Positions 20,601 to 31,150 of a stretch of 35,356 nt of DNA are shown here, one piece after another; positions within the stretch are counted from its first letter, which is position 1; each line of letters begins with the position of its first letter. Source of the stretch: Pigoraptor vietnamica. Its lineage: Eukaryota; Opisthokonta; Filasterea. Both the position numbers and the translations under genes were made by a program. The DNA lies in contig CALSCQ010002727.1 of NCBI GenBank assembly GCA_943704525.1, positions 1-35,356 on the forward strand, written 5' to 3'. The notes below the pieces were generated by a model that saw only the letters and a list, made by a program, of their open reading frames with translations, was not told where the DNA came from and did no database searches.

Positions 20601-23600
20601 CCGACGGTCCCGTCGGGTGCTCGAGCGTGTTGAACCAGAAGCCCGCGCTGTCGGAGCCCGCGGCGTGATTGCCGATGAAGTGGTTGCGCGCGTTGGTGAT
20701 CCAGAACGTCGCCGGCAGCTGGTCCGTGTTGAGGAGGGACGCGGCCCCGCGCGTCGAAATGCCGAGGTTATAGCGGATCATGTTCCCCGTCTCGATGCCG
20801 TCCTCGAGAAAGTACGTGTGGCCCAACACGTCGTACGCCACATTGCGCTCCACGAGCAGCTGGTGCACGCCGTGCATAGTCACGGCACGGTTGAACGTCT
20901 TGTGAATGGCGCAGCCCCGGATGTACGAGCCCGCCGACGTCCCCGGCATGTGGAAGTGGAGAGGGTAGCGGCCGAGACGGAACGCCTGGCCCACGTGACG
21001 CGCCTCGAGGTACTCGATGCGGGCGCCCTGGTGCATGTGCACGAACAGCTGCGCGCCGAACGTGTCGCCAGTCGGCGTCGACGGGTCCAGCGCGCCCTGG
21101 AAAACCACGTTGCGCGTGAGGAGGCCGACCTCGGCGCGCAGCTCGGCCGAGCGCGAGCCGTACGTCACCGTCTCGCCGAGGTGCTCGTGCGCGAGCCGCG
21201 ACGTGAACGTGAGCGTGCGGTTGTTGTCGGTGATGGACGCGATCGTCATGACTTCTGCCTCGGTCGTGTCGAAGAACGACGCCGCAATGACAACGCGGTC
21301 GCCGACGTGCCAATCGTTCACGGGCTCGCGCAGGCGGATCGAAGTCGCGTTGACGTGCGCAGTCTCGGCGAGGACCGTCCACGTGTGCTCGATGGGGCGG
21401 CCGTGGATTTCGAGGGTGCAGTTGCGGCACGCGAGGACCTTGCTTCCGTACACTGGCAGCTCCGTGTCCTTCGTGTGGCCGTAGAGTGTGATGGTCGCGC
21501 GCTGCAAGAACGGCTCGGCCTCCGTGCCAATTTCAAAGTATCCACCGTTGATAAGGACGTACTTCGCGTTGAGCTCAACGCCGTCCACGCGATCGAACAC
21601 GAGCGAACCCTCCACGACGAGTGCGTCAAGAACGGGCGTGGCTTCGTCCAGCAGCACCGTCTGCCCCTTCTTCACGTAGGCAATGTCCCCGGCGACCGGC
21701 TTGTTGCAGTCCTTGCCCCATGTCGCGCACGAAGACCAGCGGTCGACGTAATCAAACGTGGCGTCCGTGGCAAAGGCGTCGCCCCACTCGGGCGCGTTCA
21801 CGCGGATCTGCGCCTTGCGCGACGTTGCGTGCGAGCCGGTCACGCACACAATCGCCGTGGCGTTGACGGAGGATATCTTACACTCGCTGCCGCTGATCGT
21901 GACGCCGCTCGAGGGGTGGAAGTTGGACCCCGTAATCGTCAAGACAGTCCCTCCCATGGTGCCGCCGCGGCGGGGCGAGTGGCCTGTGACAATCGCCGTC
22001 CACGCAGCCCGGAGCGTGAACTTGGAGGACCACGAAGCCTCGGCGCCGTTGACGTGCGCGACGACAGAGCACTGCGCGTCGGCGTTGGGAGCCGCCTGCC
22101 CGGGATGCCGCGAGAGCACGCATTCAACGCGGCCGAACGACGCGGACGTGGGAATGCACGCCGCGCCGCACACGTTGATCGCGTTCGCGCTCGAGTTGCC
22201 CTGACGCCCGTCAAAGCCGTCGCCGTCGATCACAAGCGCGACGCCGCCTCCAAAGCCGCTCTGCGTCGTGCTGACGCTGTCGACGAGCAGGCTGTGCGTG
22301 AAGTGCACGCTGCTGAGTGCGTTGCCGAGTCCGTCGACGCTGACGCGCACGCTGTGCGAACCCGCAATGTTGGCGCCGAGCGTGCATGTGATGCTGTCCT
22401 CAGCGGCGGTGACGACCTCGCACTTGACGTCGCCGACGGTGACCTTGACGCTCGCCGTGTCGTTGGCAAACGCGCTCCCGAAGACCGCCAGCTGCTGACC
22501 CGCGCGGCCCGACGACGGCTGCACAAAGTTGACGCGAGGAGTCGCGTCGTCCGCGTAGCTGAACCGTTGGGGAGAGAGAGACGATGCGTCGCCGACGGTC
22601 ACAATGACCATGGCGTCCGCGACAGGCCCAGAGTGTGCAGACGTCTCGCACTGGAGCGTCGTCGCGGTCACATCGCCAACGACCGCACACTTGCTTCCGC
22701 CGACGACGACGGCATTTTCGCTGGCGACCGTGGAGAAACCGTGGCCGTTGATCGTGAGAAGGGTGCCGCCCGCAATGCTGCCGGACGTGGGCGCGACCGT
22801 CGACGCCTGGAGGGAGAACGAGAGCGGCTGCGCAGTCGAGTTGGCATCGCCCTTTCCGGCGACGTTGACGCGCACGTGACGGCGACCGGCCTTGGCAGCG
22901 GGCGCGTTGCAAGTGAGGGAAGAGCCGTCCGACGACACGACCACGCACGGCACGCCTTCGAAATCGACGGCGTTTTCGGCTGCGACCGACGAGAATCCGC
23001 TGCCGGTGATCGTCACGGCGAACGAAGGCCCGTTGCCCTCTCGAGGCGAGACGCTGTCGACCGTCGGCGTGAGTGCGCTGCTCGCAGTGTACGCGCAGGA
23101 ATCCGCAGCGCACGCAGAGCTGACGCTGACGTCAACGAGGGAGCCCTCGGCTGTGCGCTCGACACCGCCAACGCGCGCGCCGACGACCTCGTAATAGGGT
23201 GCGACAAATCCGACGCCATTGATGGCGGCAGCTCGCGAGTGGGCGACGACGAAGACGGGCTGCGCTGCCGTGCGACCGTACGAATAATGCGACGCGACAG
23301 CAGTGTCGGTGGGACCGCGGTAGAGCGCAACCTCATCGATCACTCCCGAAAACTTTGTGGCGCTGCCAATCGGAGCCGGCAGGCCACCGAAGACAAGGGC
23401 CTGGGGCGCGCATGCGACGGGCGTCGAGGGGGTCGAACCGACGAGTTCGCCGTTGACGAAGAACCGCTGCGTGCCGTCGGACACGACGCCAACCATGTGG
23501 TACCACTGGTCGTGCTCCACGGCGGGCCCTTCCGTCACCGCCCAGCGGCCGGGGAGCGGGGACACCGAGGCGGGTGCGGGCGTGACGACAGCGTTGGTGG

Positions 23601-26600
23601 CGTCCACCTTGGCCTCGGGCGTGGGGACCGCTGTCGGGTGCGGGCGCCCCTGCGTGAAGACGTTCTCTCCGGCGACCATGCGCTCGTGTACGACGTGCTC
23701 CTGGCCGCTCGTCAGCTCGTCAAAGGCCTGCGCGTCGCCCGCAAACAGGTTCGCGACGTTGACCTCGGCGTGCCACGCGTGCCCTTCCGCTCGACGCGAC
23801 TCGCTCGCACCGGCGCCGGTCCAAAACTCGACGCGGCCAGAGGGGTTGATGAGGAACGCAGCACCACTGCCGGCATCCGCGCCAAGCGCAGAGGCGATGA
23901 GCGTGTACTGCGTCGGGTTCACAGCCGGCTGGACCCACATTTCGAACGAATATCCCGAGGACCGCTCGCCGAAGATCGCTGCGGACGTCCACGCATCGAC
24001 CGGCACCGTCTCCGTGTTCGACCCGAACTGTCCGCCGACACCGACGACGCCCTTGAGGCGCACGAGGTCCTCGTCGTCGCCCACCGATTCGTCGAAGGTG
24101 CGGGTGAACACGGCGCCGTCGGCCTTGACAGCCGCGCTGTAGCCGCCCTTAGCGTCCGAAGCCGTTGTCGTGCACTCGATTTCGGACGACGAACTGTGCT
24201 GCACGATGCACTCTGACGCGCCAACGAACACGCGTGCGCCCGCAGAACCGAAGCCGGTGCCAGTCATGCGCAGCGTGCGGGCGCCCATCAGCGAACCGGC
24301 GTGTGCATCGAGCGAAGTGACGACGGGACGGACCTCCACATCGCCGCCAAACGCCGCCGAATCCGCGGCGCCCACGTCCGAGAAGACGAGCTTGACGCGG
24401 TGCACGCCTGCGGGCGTGGCGCCGATGACGCATCGGATGGCGTTCGAGCCGGCCGAAGACAGCGACGTGCACGCAACGCCGCCGATCGAAACGGCCGCAT
24501 GCCCGACATCCCCAAAGTGAAGTCCCGAAATCGTGACGGAGTCGCCCGCGGTGCAGTGGAAAGGCACCACGGAGGTGATGAGGGGCGTCGTCGACGCCGA
24601 CCGTGTGAAGGTGCCGCTGAACGACGCGGATGTGCTACCGATCGACACGGAGACGAGGCCGACAGCCGGAGAGCGCTCACGCACGACGACCACGCCACGC
24701 ATGCCGATCTCGCCAAAGTCCGCGGACACGTAATGGTACGTGCCCGGCGCCGTGAAACGAACCGAGAAGAGGCCGCTACCGCTGCGCTCGCTGCGGAATC
24801 CGACGCCGTTATACGAAAGTGCGTCCTGCGACGCGACCTGCTCGACCGAGTGCAGCGTTCCAGTGAGCGACGAGCCCGTCCACGACCACTCGACCGTGTC
24901 GCCAACCTCGACCTCTACGCGTGCGGGGGACCACGCGTAGCCAGCGCCGTACTTCGGGTGGACGCCGCCGTTCGTCACGCGCACAGTGCGTGCCGCAGGA
25001 GCCGTCGTGCACGCAATCGAATCGTACGAAATGTCCGAGATCTCGCAAGGCGCGCCGGCCACAGTGACGGACGGGTTGAGCGAGGCGTTGACGGCCGTGA
25101 AGCCGGCGCCCGTCAGCGTAATGCGCTGTCCACCGAGCGCCGACCCGGCCGTTGCAGAGACCGTGGACACGACGAGCTGGTACTCAAACGACGCTGCGGT
25201 TGCCGACAGGCCCATTCCATGAATGCCCGCGACGACGGCGTGAGTGCCGACGGCTCCATGAGACGTGACGCACTCGACAAAGCCTGCGCCCGTCCGGCGA
25301 ACGTCGCACGCGAAGGCGCCAACCTTGACCGTGACGACGTCGTTGGCTTGGAAGTCGCCGTGGAGAGTCAGCACGGTGCCACCGCCGACACTTCCGTGCG
25401 TCGGGCTCACGCTCGACACGTGCCTCGTCGCGCTCTGAAGGAAGGAGAGGGCACCGGCAACGGCAGTCTGTCCGCCCACAGCGACGGAGACTGCACGCGA
25501 AGACACCTCGCCGGCAGCCGACCGGGGCGTGAGGCACTTGATCGTCGTGTACGAGCTCTCGACAACGATGCACTCGCCGACGCTCTCGACAGTCACGGCG
25601 TTGTTCGCGATGGAGGGCGAAAATCCGTCGCCGGCTATGGTGAGCATCAGGCCACCCTCAACGCTCGACGCGGCGTGGGACACAGAAGTTGCGGAGAGAC
25701 TGTAGACGAACGTCGCCGTGGACTTGGCGCGGCCCATTCCGGGAACAATGACCACGACAGCGTTAGAACCCGCCGACAAGCGCGGGACCGTGCACCAAAC
25801 GGCGCCAGCAGCGGCGACCGCAACGTCACGGCACGGCTCTCCGCCAACGTTCACGAGAGGAACCGCGCCAACAGGGAGGCCCTGGACGGTCATGGTGATG
25901 CGCGCGCCCTCGCCGCCCGACTGCGGGGCGACGGACGCGACGAAGGCGGCGTCGGATTCGCGGAACTCAAAGCCGCAGCCGCTCTCGGCGCTGCACACGG
26001 CGAGGAACTCGGAGTTGTCCGGGAGCACGCGCGTGACGGTCACCTGGGGAGTCGCGTGAATCGTGCGCAGCATGTCCGCCTGGATCGGCGCGAGGAAGAG
26101 GCCGCCCAGCCGCATCTCATCGACGATGACCCTGGCGTCCGTGCCGGTCAGCGCGGAGGCATTCGCGACGAGCATCGGCTGGCGACCGTTGAGCGAGTCG
26201 AAGGTGATGTGCCATGCGCGGCCGTCGCAGCCGCGCGGTTCGAGCGTCACGGTGGACTTGCCGATGAGGGGGAAGAGCGCGTCTGCGACGTCGTCTCCGT
26301 CGGCATCGTGCGCGATGGGGCGCGTCGTGGCCGAGCCGAAAGAGAGGGTGAAGTTGCCGCCGATGGGGTGTGAGGCGTTCCGCGCCCGCTCGACGGCAAC
26401 GCCGAGGTCGCTCGAGATGGCCTTCATGACGGGATATTCGACGGGGCACTCGGTGGACGCGAGGCGCACGACGAACGAGACGTCGTCGCCGACGATATCC
26501 TTCGTGACGAGGGCGCCGCTGATGGCGACCGGTCCTACGTCAGCGCGCGACGTCTGCTTCACGTCACGCGGCGTGGCCGATATGGAGAACTCGTCGATCC

Positions 26601-29024
26601 ACAGCTGCCCCCAGGACGAGCCGTCTTCGCGAGGCGGGTACCACACGACGCTGTCGATGTTGTGGCTGGGGTCCTCCGGGAACGCGGCGTTGAGCATCTC
26701 GTCCACGTTGATGCACTTGTAGTGCCAGTGGTCGTCTATCTGCGTCGGCGAATCGTCCGTGAACCACGCTCCGATGCGGGGGTACGTGTACGTCGTGTTG
26801 GGGCCGTACGTGTCCGTGAGCGGAATAGAGTACCAGCCGCGCGCCTTCTCGCGAATGAGCATGTTGGCCCTTCCCTGCGACATGCGGTACGCCGTGCAGA
26901 TGTACGGGTAGCTGCGCGTGTTGAACCCTTGGCTCGTCTGTCCGTCCTCGAGGCCCCGGTCCATCTCAAAGTCGACGGCGTAGGGAACAGGCATCGTCAT
27001 CGAGGCCATCCCGCAGTAAGAGACGCCCGGGTGCGGTATGATGACCGGGTTGCCGTTGCCGTTACGCGGTGTCCACAGGTCGCTCGAGAAGTATCCGTGC
27101 TCGAAGTCGTCCAGGTCGTAGAGGTCGTCTCCGTCGGTCACGACGCAGCCCATGCCGAGAATGCCGTGCAGCGCATCCGCGATCTCCTGTGGGGTGGACC
27201 TTGCGCTCAGCGGCACCGTCTGCTTGCCCCCGAGTTCGATCACGAACGTGCCGTTGGAGTGCGCGCCGCCGGCAATCGTAATCCGCTGCGTGTCGTAGTT
27301 GCCGTTGACGATCGCCGCCACGAGCTGCTTCTCCTGCACTGCGCTGCCAGTCTCCTTCTCTGAATACGGCGAGTGGTCGGCGAGGGCGCCGACTGCGCAC
27401 GTGTCGCGCCCATAGCCCTCCTTGCAGATCAACTCGAGGTACACGGGCTCGCCGGCGACGAGCGGGACGGGCGACGTCGAGCGCTGGCGAGCCCCGTAGT
27501 CGAACCAGTGGTTTTCCAGGACCCACTCGTCGAATGTGGCGACGGCCACTGCGTCTGAGCCATCGAGCTTGCTGCCGATGCGCACTTCGGAGTTGTCGTC
27601 GCTCGCGAGGAAGAACGTGTAGTTGTCGGTCACCGGCGGGACGAACGCGGCGACGATGCGCGTGCCGTAAAGATCGAACTTGTCGACGAAGCCGGAGGCC
27701 TCGCCCGTGAGGACGATCGACGCGTCGGGGCTGTTGGGAAACTTGGGGGCGGCGCGGAGGTCCACAATCCTGTCGCCGCCAATGTCGAAGAAGAGTTCCA
27801 TGCGGGCGCCGCGGTTACCTGCCGGTTTGCGCGAAGTGATTGAGCAACAATGTGTGCGACTGCGACGCAGCGAAGCATGTGCTGCGTTGAGAGGCCCTCG
27901 TACAAACCTGTGAACGCCGTCGCGCTGCTCTGGAATCGCCCGGCGATCTTGCACGTGAGGGAGGTATCGGAAAGCGTTGCCTGTTCGACCTCGCAAGGCA
28001 CGCCGCCAACGCTGACCTTCAGGCCGGCCGCGCTCGTTCCAAAGCCGCTGCCGGCGATGGTAATCGTGCTGCCACCCTCGACGCTCCCGTGCGAAGGAGA
28101 CACGGACGTGATATCTGCAGTGCAACGCAAGAGGGCGCTTCGGTGAGTGTGCCGTGGGGCCGTCATTGTGTCGGAGAACATTGGGTCGTGCGATGCTGCG
28201 CTCACCTGGCACCACTTGGTACATGTATAGCTTGAGGTTGGAGGAGACCTTGACCGCGCTCAGCTCGGCGTACGAATCGCCGCGCGCAGGCATCGAGGCG
28301 AGTGCGTTGTAGTATCCGACCTCCGTCTCCGCGGGGACGCACTGCACGGTGGAGCGGTACGAGTCGTAGCTGAAAGTGGTGTCGTAATAGGCGCGCGTGG
28401 CGGGGTCGCGCATGTCGCACACGTCGTCGCCGACGTAGATGCGCTCAAATAGGGGGAGATCGTCCGTTGTCGTCGTGAAGAAACGGCCTTCGATGGCGAC
28501 GCGGGTGCCGGCGGGTCCTCCCGAGGGCGTGATACGCGATATCGTGGGCGTCTCGTTCTCGATGAAGGAGAACTGGCAGTAGCCGGCGCACTCGGACTTC
28601 GCCGTGCTGTCGACAATCACTGTTACGGGAACGGGAGAGGGAGTCGTCGCGTGACGGGGATTCATGGGTGTCGTGATGCACACGAGCGAGGTCGTCGTGC
28701 TATAGAACCAGACGTTCTTGCACGGGACGTCACCAAACATGATGACGTTCCCGCCGGCGTAGATGTCCGAGCTGAACCCGGAGCCACGGATGGTCACGCG
28801 CGTGCCGCCGGACACGCTGCCGTAGTTCGGCTCAACCGACGTAATCACTGGGTGGGCCGAGGGGTCAGTATGCATGGGGCTGTGCGGCATTGACTGACTG
28901 GGTCAGTTGGGTCGGTGCCGGCTTAGCTTCCCAATAGCTTGTACTTACCAACGCCGTCTGCGTGCGCAGAGGACAAGCAGAGAGCAAGGGCCAGTGCCCA
29001 CGCAAGGACCTTGAGGGGCTGCAT
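14653..29024 (-). CDS. PKHD1L1-like: Fibrocystin-L (PKHD1L1)-like giant membrane protein with LamG-like insert and cytoplasmic SH3 domain (4 exons)
   Basis: Exons on the minus strand: 29024-28949 (signal peptide ending AHA, residues 1-22), 28847-28206, 28114-27908 and 27818-14653; about 4,696 aa. Approximate order: IPT/TIG 1-3 (26-305), PA14 (312-455), a beta-sandwich-like region (546-726), IPT 4-7 (about 935-1260), a cupredoxin-like domain (1261-1360), IPT 8-9 (from 1385), a LamG/ConA-like domain (1586-1823), IPT 10-14 (1895-2335), G8-1 (about 2335-2545), beta-helix, G8-2 (3115-3335), a second beta-helix, a Ser/Thr/Ala-rich stalk, a transmembrane helix (4398-4422), SH3 (4521-4576) and a Pro/Arg/Ser-rich tail. 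Fourteen IPT domains with PA14 after the third, followed by two G8/beta-helix units, is the known fibrocystin-L plan. The human protein (about 4,243 aa) is a ciliary/stereociliary surface coat protein with a short tail. Introns occur only in the first 1.2 kb. Confidence 0.94.
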
Positions 29025-29799
29025 CCCCTTGCGCCTGCTCAGCCGCCGCCTGATGGCTCAGGTGGGGTCGACTGAAGACTCTCAGTAACTGACTTGTCGA
29101 TGCCGACTAGAATGTACGAAACAGTTTCTCTCTCGCGGCCAGTTCGGCTTAGTGATGGAGATACATGGACCGATAGCAATTGACACTTTGGCCCGCACTT
29201 GAAGAAGGTTGGCAGAGCAGGGAATGCGGATGCAGCGGCCAATCGGAATGGGCGACGACGCCGGCAAGTCGGTTGTCCAGCCAGTGACTGTCACGGTCCG
29301 GGGAACCGAGACTGGCCCTATTGCCGCCTGCTCATCTTACCAAAAACAGGGCAAGTCGTTGTCTTTTTCAGGCAGTTACCCGTTTCCACGCGGGTGTCCA
29401 CCTTCCTTGTTTAGAAGACATAAGGCGTCGGGACGTGCCGGCGTGTGGACGCTCCAGCGGTGGGGATTCGCCCGCGGACAGAATAAACAGAAGTCCGATT
29501 CCAAAATAGGAAGTTTCCGTGATCACCATAAAAGGAAATTCGGGGAACTCCCACTTGGCAACGGAATTGCGAGCACTGCGATCGACGCGTGTGTCTTCAC
29601 TCTGCTTGGCACCTCTGCCTCGTAAGCACCTTTTCTCATACTGGCGCCAGCTTAAAAGACCTCTAAGCAGCTTGAGAGCGGTACTGCCCCATGTGAGTTT
29701 GTGAACTTTAGTGCCTCAATTGTTTATACTGTAATCAACTTCGCTGTTAGTTTGGTATATTTCAACACATGACAATGCTTCGTCCCACTCCGCTTCCTC
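29025..29799. promoter_or_regulatory. Intergenic region upstream of the fibrocystin-L-like gene
   Basis: This 775-bp gap lies between the stop of the upstream minus-strand gene and the ATG at 29024. It contains CCAAT at 29239-29243 on the plus strand, about 215 bp before the start codon. An open frame of 138 codons on the plus strand (29209-29625) has no recognisable content and is not called. Confidence 0.4.
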
Positions 29800-30539
29800 T
29801 CACCGAGGGAGCTTATCGATCGCCGCGGTAATCATGCTTGTGAGGGCGTTGTGATTTGTGGAATGCGCGGCGCTGAGCGTGCGCAGGACATGGTCGATCC
29901 CGATGCTTCTGCCGGGTGCGTAGCGTCGGCGCTTCAACTGCTCGTTCCTGCGTGTCGCGCTGGTGCTGAGCCTGTGTTCCGTCATGCTTCTCCGGCGGGC
30001 GGTGCGGGTAGTTGGCGTAGTGCGCTTCGCCGTAGATTGTCGGTTCAGGGTTGAAACCTGCGCGCCGTCCAAATCGAAAACGGCCTCCGTCGTCGTCATC
30101 GCAGCCTTTGCGCTCGACGACGGGAGAATGCAACCCTCCATTGGCTGCCCATCGACTTGAGTGGTCGTCGGCGCTTGCGACCTAGTGGGCGCAAGTTCGC
30201 TTGCGGGCACCGGCGCCGAGGGGTATACGTAGGCGCTGATGAGTTCTGACTCATTTTTTAGGACGAGGTCGATGTAGTCCCAGTTCCAGTCGTCGTAGGC
30301 TGGCTGCGTGCTCCCGAACCCGTCCGATGGCGTCCCCGACGAAAGGAAGCTCACGGGATCTCCACGGCACGGCTGACCCGAAGGGAAGTCATTTCGTGTT
30401 GCGGATTGCACGTGCGTGCACGTCCCGGCCGCTGGGCAGCTGCACGTTGCTGTTGGACATACTGTCAGTTGTGGGTTAGCGTTCGACATCCGTGAAAAAA
30501 TTGCGGCTTACCTTCGAACAGGCAACAGCCGCCGGCCAT
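29800..30539 (-). CDS. Small Ser/Thr-rich protein with a bHLH-like basic segment (2 exons)
   Basis: Exons 30539-30512 (MAGGCCLFE plus one base) and 30449-29800 encode about 225 aa; the junction is a G/CA split codon with donor GTAAGC and acceptor CCAACAG. The N-terminal third is Cys- and Pro-containing. The middle has an aromatic acidic patch, DDWNWDYIDLV, which could be an activation-type motif. The C-terminal 58 residues start HRLSTSATRRNEQLKRR (from His168), resembling the basic region and helix 1 of bHLH factors (H-x7-9-RR-x-E-x-L-K), and end NHNALTSMITAAIDKL, resembling helix 2. The Glu normally contacting the E-box is absent at the expected place. Assignment as a transcription factor is tentative; nothing else was recognised. 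Confidence 0.5.
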
Positions 30540-31150
30540 GCTGATACCTGTGTGGATCACTCGCCGTCGTTACTGAAGCTGTGATGTGGCCGCAGAATGG
30601 GTGTTTGGTTGCACTCACCTTTCATCAAACGGCCCATTTTTTTTTCTTGTTTAACGACGCCTTGAAGCGAAACCTGTTTGTTATTATGTTCGCGGTCTCG
30701 GTGGACGTCTGCCGCTGAGGCTGCCCGTCAGTAAACGGCGTCGGGCACTCGGCGGACGGTCACTGCCGTGACTGAACGCCGTGCACGATGGCGTTGCAAT
30801 TGTTGCGCGGCGTGTGTTGCCGACGCTCTAGCGCGGCCTTTATATATCATGAGCTCTCCTGTCGTGCGAAGGCACTTCCTTCCTTCGCCCGCCGTTCAGA
30901 CGTCACAACAGCCGCTGTGCCGGCGAAGGCTGGTTTCCCTTCGCCAGCCACACAGAAGAACCCAATTTATTTTTAGTATCACGTTGGGAGCAATCCGCAT
31001 GTTTCTACTTATGTTGCATTTTCAATTCGCTATAAGTCGATTAGGTACCATGTTCGAAAAAAAAAGCCACAGAGTTTAAACGTTTTTCGCGCGACACCCT
31101 CACGCAGCGCACACACGCACACACACTTTGCGGGACCTGCGAATGGGGCC
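30540..31150. promoter_or_regulatory. Divergent promoter region with TATA-like sequence and two hairpins
   Basis: This 611-bp gap separates the divergent start codons at 30539 (-) and 31151 (+). It has a TTTATATAT stretch at 30839-30847 and two inverted repeats of the same arm sequence: GCGAAGG/CCTTCGC at 30866-30888 and GGCGAAGG/CCTTCGCC at 30922-30945. A short CA-rich tract lies near 31108-31130, just before the receptor start. Confidence 0.45.

Noticed and set aside
19609-24216. An open reading frame of about 1,535 codons on the plus strand, plus others of 690 (24301-26373) and 596 codons (17800-19590)
   Set aside because: They lie antisense to the fibrocystin-L-like exon, whose third positions are strongly G/C. 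The translations are Arg/Ala/Val/His-rich with no domain sense, as expected from codon bias on the other strand.
14653-28890. Giant gene as a single unspliced frame starting at 28890
   Set aside because: It lacks the signal peptide and reads the third IPT domain in the wrong frame. Splicing with the exons 29024-28949, 28847-28206, 28114-27908 and 27818-14653 restores both.
29209-29625. 138-codon plus-strand frame upstream of the giant gene
   Set aside because: No recognisable content, no splice partner and no codon pattern like the other genes. It is better read as promoter sequence.
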